A DNA stretch of 64,000 nt. Origin: M55B112 sp964539395. Lineage in GTDB: Bacteria; Bacteroidota; Bacteroidia; Bacteroidales; GCA-2748055. Below are positions 1 to 7,881 of the stretch, one piece after another. The stretch spans positions 43,873-107,872 of the forward strand of contig CAZIIU010000002.1 of NCBI GenBank assembly GCA_964539395.1, in the 5' to 3' direction. The notes below the pieces were generated by a model. It had not been told where the DNA came from. It saw only the letters and a list, made by a program, of their open reading frames with translations, and ran no database searches. A program made the translations under genes and the position numbers. Numbering within the stretch: the stretch's first letter is position 1; every line of letters starts with the position of its first letter.

Positions 1-1157
1 CAGATTATTATCATGCAGGGCTGAAGTTTGAACAGCGCATGCGAAAGCAGGAGGAGTGGCAACAGGATAAAACAAGGATCATGGTGGCCACCAATGCTTT
101 TGGTATGGGAATTGACAAGCCGGATGTGCGGTTTGTGATTCATATGGATCTTCCCGACTCCCCTGAGGCCTATTTCCAGGAGGCTGGCCGTGCAGGCAGG
201 GATGAAAAGCCTGCCAGTGCGATCCTGCTATACAGCGATGCTGATGCGAAGCTTGCACAAAAACGGATAGAAGTTAATTTTCCATCATTTGAAATACTGA
301 GGGAGATATACAGGGCTCTCTTTAATTACCTGCAGGTACCGGTGGGCGGAGGTAAAGGGGCCTCCTTTGATTTTATACTGGGAGAATTCCTTTCAAAAGT
401 CAGGCATAACGCTGTGACCGTAACCAGTGCACTCAATATTCTATCGAGGGAGGGTTACTTTGAAATTTCGGATGAGATTAATAATTTATCAAGGATTCAT
501 TTTACCATTGGCCGGGACGATCTGTATAAATTCCAGGTCAACGTGCCGAAGTTTGATGCTTTTATCAGGTTATTGCTCCGTTCCTATACCGGATTGTTTA
601 CCCAGTATGTGATGTTTGATGAGTTTACACTTGCCAGGCGGGCGGGGATGGAGATGGAAGAGACCTACAATTACCTGGTAAGACTTGCAGAAATGAAAGT
701 AATCCACTATATACCAAAAAAGGGAAATCCAGTTATATCTCTAATGGAGGAACGCCTTGAAGACCCAAATGTCAGGATTTCGGCAAAGTTATACAAATTC
801 AGGAAGGAGCGGTATATAGAAAGAATCAATGAGATTCTCAGATATGCCGGGAGTGAAACTAAATGCAGGAGCCAATATTTACTTTCATATTTTGGAGAGA
901 TCACAACCCAACGATGCGGACAATGTGATGTTTGCACGGAGAAGGGAAGCAGAATGGTTTTGCCGGCTGAATTCGATTTGATCACGCAGGCAATTCTGGC
1001 AAGGCTTGGCTCTGGACCAGCGGATCTTACTTCCCTTGTCGAAGAGGTGGGAAAAGAGCGACTCAATGTGGCTGAGGTGCTGAATCAGCTAACAGAGGAG
1101 GGAAGGATCGCCAGGAGGAACGACCTGTCATTCGAAATCAATACGGGTAAAACATGA
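1..1157 (+). CDS. recQ: ATP-dependent DNA helicase RecQ (3' part, truncated by window edge)
   Basis: RecQ unwinds 3'-5' DNA in recombination and replication-fork repair. The reading frame is open from base 3, so the 5' half (Walker A, DEAH box) lies outside the window. About 385 residues remain: the YHAGL motif, helicase motif V (ATNAFGMGIDKPDVRFVIH), motif VI (QEAGRAGRD), and a zinc-binding region with one Cys in CRSQYLLSYFGE and three in CGQCDVC. The tail of about 65 residues after the zinc site looks winged-helix-like, and I see no clear HRDC domain; short RecQ forms are common in this phylum. The next gene starts 58 bases downstream. An identity as RecQ is secure; function beyond the family role is inference. 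Confidence 0.95.
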   Translation, partial: DYYHAGLKFEQRMRKQEEWQQDKTRIMVATNAFGMGIDKPDVRFVIHMDLPDSPEAYFQEAGRAGRDEKPASAILLYSDADAKLAQKRIEVNFPSFEILREIYRALFNYLQVPVGGGKGASFDFILGEFLSKVRHNAVTVTSALNILSREGYFEISDEINNLSRIHFTIGRDDLYKFQVNVPKFDAFIRLLLRSYTGLFTQYVMFDEFTLARRAGMEMEETYNYLVRLAEMKVIHYIPKKGNPVISLMEERLEDPNVRISAKLYKFRKERYIERINEILRYAGSETKCRSQYLLSYFGEITTQRCGQCDVCTEKGSRMVLPAEFDLITQAILARLGSGPADLTSLVEEVGKERLNVAEVLNQLTEEGRIARRNDLSFEINTGKT

Positions 1158-1203
1158 TGATAAGCAGTATATTAGATTTTTTACCGGATCCATTCTTTTT
1201 TCT

Positions 1204-1211
1204 TACTTTTG
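1204..1211 (+). promoter_or_regulatory. Candidate -7 box (TACTTTTG) for the DUF5063 operon
   Basis: Exact match to the Bacteroidota -7 consensus TAnnTTTG, ending four bases before the ATG. No TTTG is seen at the expected -33 distance. If used, transcription would start at or next to the start codon, giving a leaderless or nearly leaderless mRNA. Confidence 0.35.
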
Positions 1212-1215
1212 CAGC

Positions 1216-1857
1216 ATGATGGATCAGGAAAACATACCCGGGAAGGGAGTGTATGCTCCTGAAGTCCTGGAATTTGTCAGGTCTGCCAATGATTTTTGTC
1301 AATGGATCGAGGAGGCGGGACAGAAAAGAGCTGTTGATTTTATACGCTCGTCTCTTCAGGTGCTGTCTTCAGTCTACTATAATCTTGTTATGATCGAACC
1401 TTTGGAACCAGTGATGGAGAGTAGCAATGAAAAATTTGTTACCGAGCAGGACTGGTCAGAGATTTATCAGCGGGTGATGAATTTGCTTGGAGTACACAAC
1501 GAATACCTGCGTATTGCAGATAACGGGGAGTTTGACAGATCGGATCTGGTGACCCACAAGATCTCCGAGGATATGGCAGATATCTATCAGGATTTGAAAG
1601 ACTTTACAAAGCAATACCGGCAAGGGATTGAGGAGCTTATGAACGATGCAGTCTGGGAAGTAATGGATAATTTTGAGAATTACTGGGGTGTTAAACTGTT
1701 GAATGCTTTGCAGGCTTTAAACAGGTTGTATGTAACCAAAGTTGATCCGGAAGAGGACGATGCTTCACCAGTTGATCCCGGCGAGGAGGAGAGCGGTCCG
1801 TCATACGACAACTCTTTTTTTACCGGACTGCAGGATTTTAATGAGGAGGATATTTAA
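1216..1857 (+). CDS. DUF5063 domain-containing protein
   Basis: A soluble, mostly helical acidic protein of 213 residues with no signal peptide or membrane segment. It matches my recollection of the DUF5063 family, which in Bacteroidota sits beside a 3'-5' exonuclease and a class I rRNA methyltransferase, exactly as here. The last 35 residues are a low-complexity acidic tail (DPEEDDASPVDPGEEE). The stop overlaps the ATG of the exonuclease gene by one base, so the two are translationally coupled. Two adjacent ATG codons could both serve as the start. The molecular function is unknown; the neighbours suggest a nucleic-acid-related role, but that is inference only. Confidence 0.85.
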   Translation: MMDQENIPGKGVYAPEVLEFVRSANDFCQWIEEAGQKRAVDFIRSSLQVLSSVYYNLVMIEPLEPVMESSNEKFVTEQDWSEIYQRVMNLLGVHNEYLRIADNGEFDRSDLVTHKISEDMADIYQDLKDFTKQYRQGIEELMNDAVWEVMDNFENYWGVKLLNALQALNRLYVTKVDPEEDDASPVDPGEEESGPSYDNSFFTGLQDFNEEDI

Positions 1858-2444
1858 TGTTCAGGAGTGAGATTGAAAAGGAGGAGATCAATAAGTTAGA
1901 GGTCAGACAGTTTGAGGGTGACATAAAGGTCATCGATTCCTGGGATATGTTTCGCGAAGCTATGCATGAGATTAGTAAGTACAGCCTCCTCGGTTTTGAT
2001 ACAGAAACAAAGCCCGTTTATAAAAAGGGTGTGCATCACAGGATCGCCCTGATCCAGGTTTCCAACAGTGATGTTGCCTGGTTGTTCAGGGTTAACAAGA
2101 TCGGGATTCCTCAAGAATTGAAATATCTCCTGGAGAATGATAAGGTGCTTAAAATTGGGGCGGGATTGCCTGATGATATGCAGCGCCTCAGAAAGATCGT
2201 TCCGTTTACTCCCGGTGGATTTCTCGATCTGCAGAAATACGTTGAAGCCTTTCATATTGAGTCCAAAAGCCTTAAAAAGCTTGTTGCAATAATTCTCGGG
2301 TACAAAATCTCAAAATCACAGCAGTTGTCGAATTGGGAAGCTGATTCGCTGACCGACCAGCAGATTAGGTATGCAGCCACTGATGCCTGGGTGTGCCTGG
2401 AAATCTATCATGCGCTCAGGAATGCATTAAAGAATTACCAATGA
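1857..2444 (+). CDS. DnaQ/RNase D-like 3'-5' exonuclease domain protein
   Basis: A single-domain DEDDy-type exonuclease of 195 residues. The three exonuclease motifs are visible: FDTETKP (motif I, D and E), IGAGLPDDMQRL (motif II Asp region), and YAATDAWVCLEIY (motif III, Tyr-x3-Asp). It resembles the catalytic domain of RNase D without the HRDC domains. The likely activity is 3'-5' trimming of RNA or DNA; the substrate cannot be read from sequence. It overlaps its upstream neighbour by one base and its downstream neighbour by four bases (ATGA), so the three genes form one tightly coupled operon. Confidence 0.9.
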   Translation: MFRSEIEKEEINKLEVRQFEGDIKVIDSWDMFREAMHEISKYSLLGFDTETKPVYKKGVHHRIALIQVSNSDVAWLFRVNKIGIPQELKYLLENDKVLKIGAGLPDDMQRLRKIVPFTPGGFLDLQKYVEAFHIESKSLKKLVAIILGYKISKSQQLSNWEADSLTDQQIRYAATDAWVCLEIYHALRNALKNYQ

Positions 2445-3628
2445 GCGAATTTGTAAGAATTGTTTTAAAATCGGGCAAAGACCAATCGCTACGTCGCAGA
2501 CACCCCTGGGTTTTTTCGGGGGCGGTAAAAAAGATTTATGGTAATCCTTCTGAAGGGGATCTTGTAGAAGTTTTTGATAACAAGGATGAGAAACTGGGCT
2601 CAGGACATTTTGCTGAGGGCTCGATTGCCATAAGGATGCTTGTCTTTGGAGAGGAGGAGGTCGGCACCAGTTTTTGGGAGGACAGGATATTGAAAGCCTG
2701 GAACCACAGATATGAAGAAGGTCTTTATATACCGGGCAAAAACGATGTTTTCCGCCTTGTAAATGCCGAAGGTGATGGACTACCAGGATTGATTATCGAC
2801 TATTATAATGGAGCCGCGGTTTTACAGTTTCACTCGGATGGTATGTATAGCAACATTGAAACAATATCTGCTGTCCTGCGAAATATCAGTGGACTCCCCG
2901 TTGATACGATCTATAACAAAAGCAGCAATACCCTTCACGGCAGGCAGGGTAGTGATCAGTTCGATAAACTATTGTATGGAGAGAGGCTTGAGGGTGATGT
3001 ACACGAGTATGGTTACTGTTTCAGGGTTAATTGGGAAAGGGGACAGAAGACAGGTTTTTTTATAGACCAGCGGGAAAACCGAAAACTGGTTGAAGGATAT
3101 TCGCGGGGAAGGGATGTTTTGAATATGTTTTGTTTTTCAGGAGGGTTCAGTATATATGCGATAGGAGGAAATGCCAGGAAGGTGCATAGTGTCGACAGTT
3201 CCGGACATGCCATCGATCTTACACGGCATAATATGGAGTTGAATTTTCCGGGGAGAAACAACCATGAGGAGTTTACAGCTGATGCCTTTGAGTATATTGA
3301 ACACGTAGCCCCTAACTATGACCTCATCATTCTTGACCCGCCTGCATTTGCCAAGCACCAACGGGTACTGAACAACGCCCTGCAGGGGTATAAACGATTA
3401 AACCAAAAGGCAATTGCCCAAATCCGACCAGGTGGCTTACTATTCACATTCAGCTGTTCACAGGCAGTTAGCAAGGAAAATTTCAGAAAATCAGTTTTTG
3501 CCGCTGCCGCAAATACCGGAAGGGAAGTGAAAGTATTGCATCAGCTTACGCAGCCTGCCGACCACCCGGTTAGCATATACCATCCCGAAGGTGAATATCT
3601 GAAAGGACTTGTATTAAGAGTTGATTAA
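2441..3628 (+). CDS. rlmI: Class I SAM-dependent rRNA methyltransferase, RlmI type
   Basis: 395 residues, matching E. coli RlmI (23S rRNA m5C1962) in length and domain order: an N-terminal PUA domain (about 1-75; RRRHPWVFSGAVKKI), an EEHEE-like linker, and a Rossmann methyltransferase domain. Visible motifs are FIDQRENR, the SAM loop NMFCFSGGFSIYA, ILDPPAFAK (motif IV) and FTFSCSQ carrying the catalytic Cys of motif VI. An upstream in-frame ATG exists 48 bases earlier, but the ATG overlapping the exonuclease stop (ATGA) begins the PUA domain directly and is preferred. Assignment to this family is firm; the exact target base is inferred. Confidence 0.88.
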   Translation: MSEFVRIVLKSGKDQSLRRRHPWVFSGAVKKIYGNPSEGDLVEVFDNKDEKLGSGHFAEGSIAIRMLVFGEEEVGTSFWEDRILKAWNHRYEEGLYIPGKNDVFRLVNAEGDGLPGLIIDYYNGAAVLQFHSDGMYSNIETISAVLRNISGLPVDTIYNKSSNTLHGRQGSDQFDKLLYGERLEGDVHEYGYCFRVNWERGQKTGFFIDQRENRKLVEGYSRGRDVLNMFCFSGGFSIYAIGGNARKVHSVDSSGHAIDLTRHNMELNFPGRNNHEEFTADAFEYIEHVAPNYDLIILDPPAFAKHQRVLNNALQGYKRLNQKAIAQIRPGGLLFTFSCSQAVSKENFRKSVFAAAANTGREVKVLHQLTQPADHPVSIYHPEGEYLKGLVLRVD

Positions 3629-3790
3629 TCAATTTTGCCTGTTTACCGGCTTAATACCCTGGTTCACCGATTAAATCTTGTTCAAAAGCTGAATATTTCT
3701 CACTTTTGCCTGTAACATTAAGATGTATTAATCGTCGTTATAAAAAGACATAATAAAACATATCCAATATTCATAATTAAGAAAACTATC

Positions 3791-4507
3791 ATGAAGAACG
3801 TACTCTTTTTAACAGTTCTGGCTTCTGCCGTCCTGATGCAGTCTCGTGTATTCGATGATTGGGATACCGGGGTTTCGGGTGATGGAAACGTTATAACTAA
3901 GGAGATTTCTGTTACAGGGTTCAATGGGATACATGTAAGTTCAGGTATAGATGTAAACTTTTCCCAGGGCGATTTTTATGTGGAAATGGTAGCAGACGAA
4001 AACCTGCATGATTATATCACTGTTGAGAAAGAGGGGGACATGCTAAGGATCGGAACTGAAAGAAGTATATACAGGGCAAAGTCGAAAGTCGTGAATGTCA
4101 CACTTCCCAACCTGGAAAAGATCAAGATCAGCAGTGCAGGAGATATGAAGGGAATGACCGATTTCGTATGTGACGATCTGGATATCAGTATCAGTAGTGC
4201 CGGAGATCTTGATCTGACCGTTGATGCAAATGACATCTTCTTGTCTATCAGTTCAAGTGGCGACTGTTACATACGGGGAAATGCCAATTCGCTGGATGCC
4301 AGCCTTTCAAGTGCAGGCGATCTGCATGCATTTGATCTGTTCGCTGATTATGTTAAGGTATCAGTTTCGAGCGCCGGTGATGCAAGGGTATGGGCAAATA
4401 AAGAGATTGATATGTCTGCCTCAAGTGCCGGGAATATCTATTATAAAGGTGATGCCGTGGTTACCAGGCGCAGTACATCAAGTGCCGGAAGCATTATTAA
4501 AAAATAG
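3791..4507 (+). CDS. Secreted GIN (DUF2807) domain protein
   Basis: A 238-residue exported protein: signal peptide at 1-17 (KNVLFLTVLASAVLMQS, no lipobox Cys), then a beta-rich DUF2807 (putative auto-transporter head, GIN) domain. It carries seven regularly spaced turns of the form SSAGD (variants SSSGD, SSAGN, SSAGS) about 19-22 residues apart from residue 115 to the C-terminus, which fits a solenoid with one turn per rung. The function of this family is unknown; surface or periplasmic location is likely. It is monocistronic and convergent with rpoD. A CACTTTTG box near 3698 is a poor promoter candidate. Confidence 0.88.
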   Translation: MKNVLFLTVLASAVLMQSRVFDDWDTGVSGDGNVITKEISVTGFNGIHVSSGIDVNFSQGDFYVEMVADENLHDYITVEKEGDMLRIGTERSIYRAKSKVVNVTLPNLEKIKISSAGDMKGMTDFVCDDLDISISSAGDLDLTVDANDIFLSISSSGDCYIRGNANSLDASLSSAGDLHAFDLFADYVKVSVSSAGDARVWANKEIDMSASSAGNIYYKGDAVVTRRSTSSAGSIIKK

Positions 4508-4606
4508 GTTTTCTGTCTTGTTAGTTTACACCGACTCAGCAAACAAATTATCTCTTCCCGAAGTGAATACCTGATATGTTCGGCAGATATTACCTGCCGG
4601 TCAGAA

Positions 4607-5470
4607 TCAGCCAAGATAGCTTTTCAGGATCTTACTTCTGCTGGTGTGTTTCAGGCGTTTGATGGCTTTTTCCTTGATCTGTCTTACCCTCTCCCTGGTA
4701 AGGTTAAATTCCTCGCCGATTTCTTCAAGCGTATGGGGATGCTTTCCATTCAGGCCAAAATAGAGCCGGATGATACTGGCCTCACGGTAGGTGAGGGTAG
4801 AGAGTGCGCGCTCGATCTCCTTTCGAAGTGAATCGTTCAGCAGCCCTTTGTCGGGACCGGGTTGATCATCATTGAGCAAAACATCGTACATGTTACCATC
4901 CTCCCCGTCCAGAAGCGGGGCATCCATGGATACGTGACGACCTGAGCTCCTGATTGCCTCCTTCACATCTTCAGGTGCTATCTCCAAAACCCTTGCAATT
5001 TCAAGAACTGTGGGTTCACGTTCAAATTTCTGTTCCAGCTCAGCATATGTTTTATTGATCTTGTTGATCGATCCGATCTTGTTTAATGGCAACCTGACGA
5101 TTCTGGCCTGTTCAGCCAAAGCCTGTAGTATTGATTGTCTGATCCACCAGACTGCGTATGAGATAAATTTAAACCCACGTGTTTCATCAAATCGCTGGGC
5201 TGCTTTTATCAATCCGAGGTTTCCTTCATTTATGAGGTCGGGAAGACTGAGACCCTGGTTCTGGTATTGCTTGGAGACTGACACCACAAATCGCAAATTT
5301 GCCTTGATCAGCTTCTCCATAGCCAACGTGTCACCTTTCTTTATGCGACGTGCAAGCTCCACCTCCTCTTCTGCAGAGATAAGATCCACCTTGCCGATCT
5401 CATACAAATATTTGTCCAGGGAGGGAGTCTCCCGGTTCGTTACCTGCTTGATGATCTTTAATTGGCGCAT
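4607..5470 (-). CDS. rpoD: RNA polymerase primary sigma factor RpoD (Bacteroidota type)
   Basis: The housekeeping sigma factor, 287 residues and lacking region 1.1 as usual in Bacteroidota. Region 1.2 (SLDKYLYEIGKVDLISAEEE), region 2 (GFKFISYAVWWIRQSILQAL, -7 box recognition), region 3 and region 4.2 (LEEIGEEFNLTRERVRQIKE) are all present. An in-frame ATG two codons upstream also exists, but homologues begin at MRQLKI, which I take as the start. This sigma factor is the one expected to read the TAnnTTTG boxes noted across the window. A long AT-rich spacer separates it from the divergent rho gene. Confidence 0.97.
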   Translation of the reverse strand: MRQLKIIKQVTNRETPSLDKYLYEIGKVDLISAEEEVELARRIKKGDTLAMEKLIKANLRFVVSVSKQYQNQGLSLPDLINEGNLGLIKAAQRFDETRGFKFISYAVWWIRQSILQALAEQARIVRLPLNKIGSINKINKTYAELEQKFEREPTVLEIARVLEIAPEDVKEAIRSSGRHVSMDAPLLDGEDGNMYDVLLNDDQPGPDKGLLNDSLRKEIERALSTLTYREASIIRLYFGLNGKHPHTLEEIGEEFNLTRERVRQIKEKAIKRLKHTSRSKILKSYLG

Positions 5471-5866
5471 ATACACTGATTTGACCCCGGGTTATACATA
5501 GTCCATGCTGGATTAATTGCTAAGATTACAAAAAAGTATTGAAAACTCACAGTTATTTTCCTGTTTTAAAGCAATTATTTGTTAATGTTAATCAAATATG
5601 GTAACTTTACAAAATGTAACTTCATTTTATTTATAATCGTTTTATAATCAATTACTTACACAGCATTATTGACAGGACAACTTCTCGTGAGGTCCTCAGA
5701 ATGAAGAGGTTATAACGTAAAATTAAGTGGTAAATAGCTGGAAATATATTTTGGTGGTATTACATATTTCTTTAATATTGCACCAAATTTCCGGAATTTA
5801 AGTTGAACTTCCATAATATTTCCTTATTTCCTGTAAATAATCCATATTTTTTATAATACTTTCTTT
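5471..5866. other. AT-rich divergent intergenic region between rpoD and rho
   Basis: 396 bases with no credible coding frame. It must contain the promoters of both rpoD and rho, but I find no exact TAnnTTTG box on either strand. It includes a perfect inverted repeat TGAGGTCCTCA at 5688-5698, flanked by partly complementary arms AACTTCT and AGAGGTT. This could be a protein site or a small hairpin; I assign no function. Confidence 0.5.
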
Positions 5867-7711
5867 ATGTACGATATTCTAGAGTTGAACAAAAAGCTTC
5901 TTGCCGAATTGCGTGAGATTGCTAAAGAGCTAAAAATTAAACGTGTTGAATCTTTTCGAAAGGAGGATTTGATCTATAAGATCCTGGACACTCAGGCGAT
6001 CGTTGCCTCAGAATCAAAAAATGCCGGTCAGAAGGACGCTCCCATAAGAAATGAAGATGCCTCCAGAAACCAGCCCAGGAAACGTCGTGGTCGTCCCCCA
6101 AAAAAAGAGAAGGCTGAGAGGGTCCAGGCAACGGCGGGTACATTACCTGACCCCGAAAAGAGCAGAACCCAAAGTGTTAAAGCTCCACAGGAGAACAGAC
6201 CCCAGGAAGTTCGCCCTCAGGAACAAAAAGGCAGGGACAGGGAGCCGGTACAGGTGCATGCCAGGAATAAGGAGATTGTTCACAGGGACGGCCATCAACA
6301 GGAAAAGCGGTCACATGAGGATCTTTCACAGGTCAGCAGGCCAAAAGAGATCAGGAAGCCGGATGATCGACAACCACAACCCTCAGTCAAGCAGCCAAAG
6401 GATAATGGCAGTCGCCCTGAGCGCGATCATGCGCAGCAGCGGGATGACCAACAGGGAAGGGAGAATCAGTCAAATGATCGTGACGGACAGCAGCGAAAAC
6501 CCACCTATAACAAAGGTGATCGCAGTGACAGATTTTCTGACCGGAATGGGGATCATAAACCGGAGCGCCGTGCTGTAGATAAGTATGATTTTGAAGGATT
6601 GATTATCAATTCAGGTGTTCTGGAGATAATGCCCGATGGTTATGGTTTTTTAAGATCTGCCGACTATAATTACCTGAACTCACCCGATGATATTTATGTC
6701 TCCCAGAGTCAGATAAAGCTTTTCGGACTCAAAACAGGTGATAATGTTACAGGTTCCATAAGACCACCCAAAGAGGGGGAAAAGTATTTTCCTCTGATAA
6801 AAGTCGAGGAGATCAACGGACGCAGTCCGGATTATATCCGTGACAGGGTGCCTTTTGATTACCTGACCCCACTATTCCCTGATGAGAAATTTTCCCTGGT
6901 GGGGAAGGGACATAGCGACCTTTCAGCACGGGTTGTTGATATGTTTGCACCCATCGGGAAGGGACAAAGGGGCCTCATCGTTGCACAGCCCAAAACAGGA
7001 AAAACAGTACTCCTTCAAAATATTGCCAACGCTATTGCAGCCAACCATCCGGAAGTTTACATGATGGTTTTGCTGATCGATGAAAGACCGGAAGAGGTCA
7101 CCGACATGGCCAGAAATGTGAATGCCGAAGTAATATCGTCTACTTTCGACGAACCCGCTGAACGGCACGTTAGAATCGCCAGTATTGTGCTGGAAAAGGC
7201 CAAGCGACTGGTGGAATGTGGACATGATGTGATGATTCTTCTCGACTCTATCACCCGCCTGGCCCGAGCCTATAATACAGTTTCACCCGCATCAGGAAAG
7301 GTGCTTTCCGGTGGCGTTGATGCCAACGCACTTCATAAACCCAAAAGATTCTTCGGGGCTGCAAGAAATATTGAAGGAGGAGGTTCCCTTACGATCCTTG
7401 CGACTGCGCTTACAGAGACCGGTTCAAAGATGGACGAGGTGATCTTTGAAGAATTTAAGGGTACAGGTAATATGGAGCTGCAACTCGACCGCCGACTCGC
7501 CAATAAGCGCGTTTGGCCCGCTGTTGATCCAAACCTGTCGAGCACAAGAAGGGAAGACCTTCTGCTCGATAAGCCTATGATGAATAAGATTTGGATTCTC
7601 AGGAACTATTTGGCCGATATGAATCCTGTTGAGGCAATGGAATTCTTAAGAGACAGGATGATGAAAACAGCAAGTAATGAGGAATTTCTGATCTCTATGA
7701 ACAGTGAATAA
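5867..7711 (+). CDS. rho: Transcription termination factor Rho with disordered N-terminal insertion
   Basis: Rho is the hexameric RNA-dependent ATPase that terminates transcription. Domain order over 614 residues: Rho N-terminal helices (1-48), a basic and polar low-complexity stretch (about 50-235, rich in Q, R, D, P, K and N), the OB-fold RNA-binding domain (about 236-315; MPDGYGFLRSADYNYL), and the ATPase core with Walker A (AQPKTGKT), Walker B (VMILLDSITRLARAYNTV) and R-loop region. The insertion makes it much longer than E. coli Rho (419). Such insertions are typical of Bacteroidota Rho. An intrinsic terminator follows closely. The start begins the canonical MYDILELNKKLL helix. Confidence 0.97.
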   Translation: MYDILELNKKLLAELREIAKELKIKRVESFRKEDLIYKILDTQAIVASESKNAGQKDAPIRNEDASRNQPRKRRGRPPKKEKAERVQATAGTLPDPEKSRTQSVKAPQENRPQEVRPQEQKGRDREPVQVHARNKEIVHRDGHQQEKRSHEDLSQVSRPKEIRKPDDRQPQPSVKQPKDNGSRPERDHAQQRDDQQGRENQSNDRDGQQRKPTYNKGDRSDRFSDRNGDHKPERRAVDKYDFEGLIINSGVLEIMPDGYGFLRSADYNYLNSPDDIYVSQSQIKLFGLKTGDNVTGSIRPPKEGEKYFPLIKVEEINGRSPDYIRDRVPFDYLTPLFPDEKFSLVGKGHSDLSARVVDMFAPIGKGQRGLIVAQPKTGKTVLLQNIANAIAANHPEVYMMVLLIDERPEEVTDMARNVNAEVISSTFDEPAERHVRIASIVLEKAKRLVECGHDVMILLDSITRLARAYNTVSPASGKVLSGGVDANALHKPKRFFGAARNIEGGGSLTILATALTETGSKMDEVIFEEFKGTGNMELQLDRRLANKRVWPAVDPNLSSTRREDLLLDKPMMNKIWILRNYLADMNPVEAMEFLRDRMMKTASNEEFLISMNSE

Positions 7712-7736
7712 CCTCCTTATTTCTACCAAATACCTG

Positions 7737-7763
7737 GGCGGAACTTTCTGGTTCCGCCTTTTT
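7737..7763 (+). terminator. Intrinsic terminator after rho
   Basis: Perfect 8-bp stem GGCGGAAC / GTTCCGCC with a 6-base loop, followed directly by five T. It lies 25 bases after the rho stop. Confidence 0.9.
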
Positions 7764-7816
7764 ATTTGTAATGATTTTATATTATTTTTTTTAACTGCAA
7801 ATTCAAGCAAAAATTA

Positions 7817-7824
7817 TAATTTTG
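7817..7824 (+). promoter_or_regulatory. Candidate -7 box (TAATTTTG) for nifJ
   Basis: Exact TAnnTTTG match 57 bases before the nifJ ATG. The -33 region is T-rich but has no TTTG, so the element is only a candidate. Confidence 0.35.
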
Positions 7825-7881
7825 CTTTTTTAATCACATTGTACTCAAATACTTGTAATTTAAATACTTAAGTTTAATAAT

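Noticed and set aside
4581..4599. Hairpin CGGCAG / CTGCCG between the GIN gene and rpoD
   Set aside because: No T-tract on either strand and a short stem; not enough to call a terminator.
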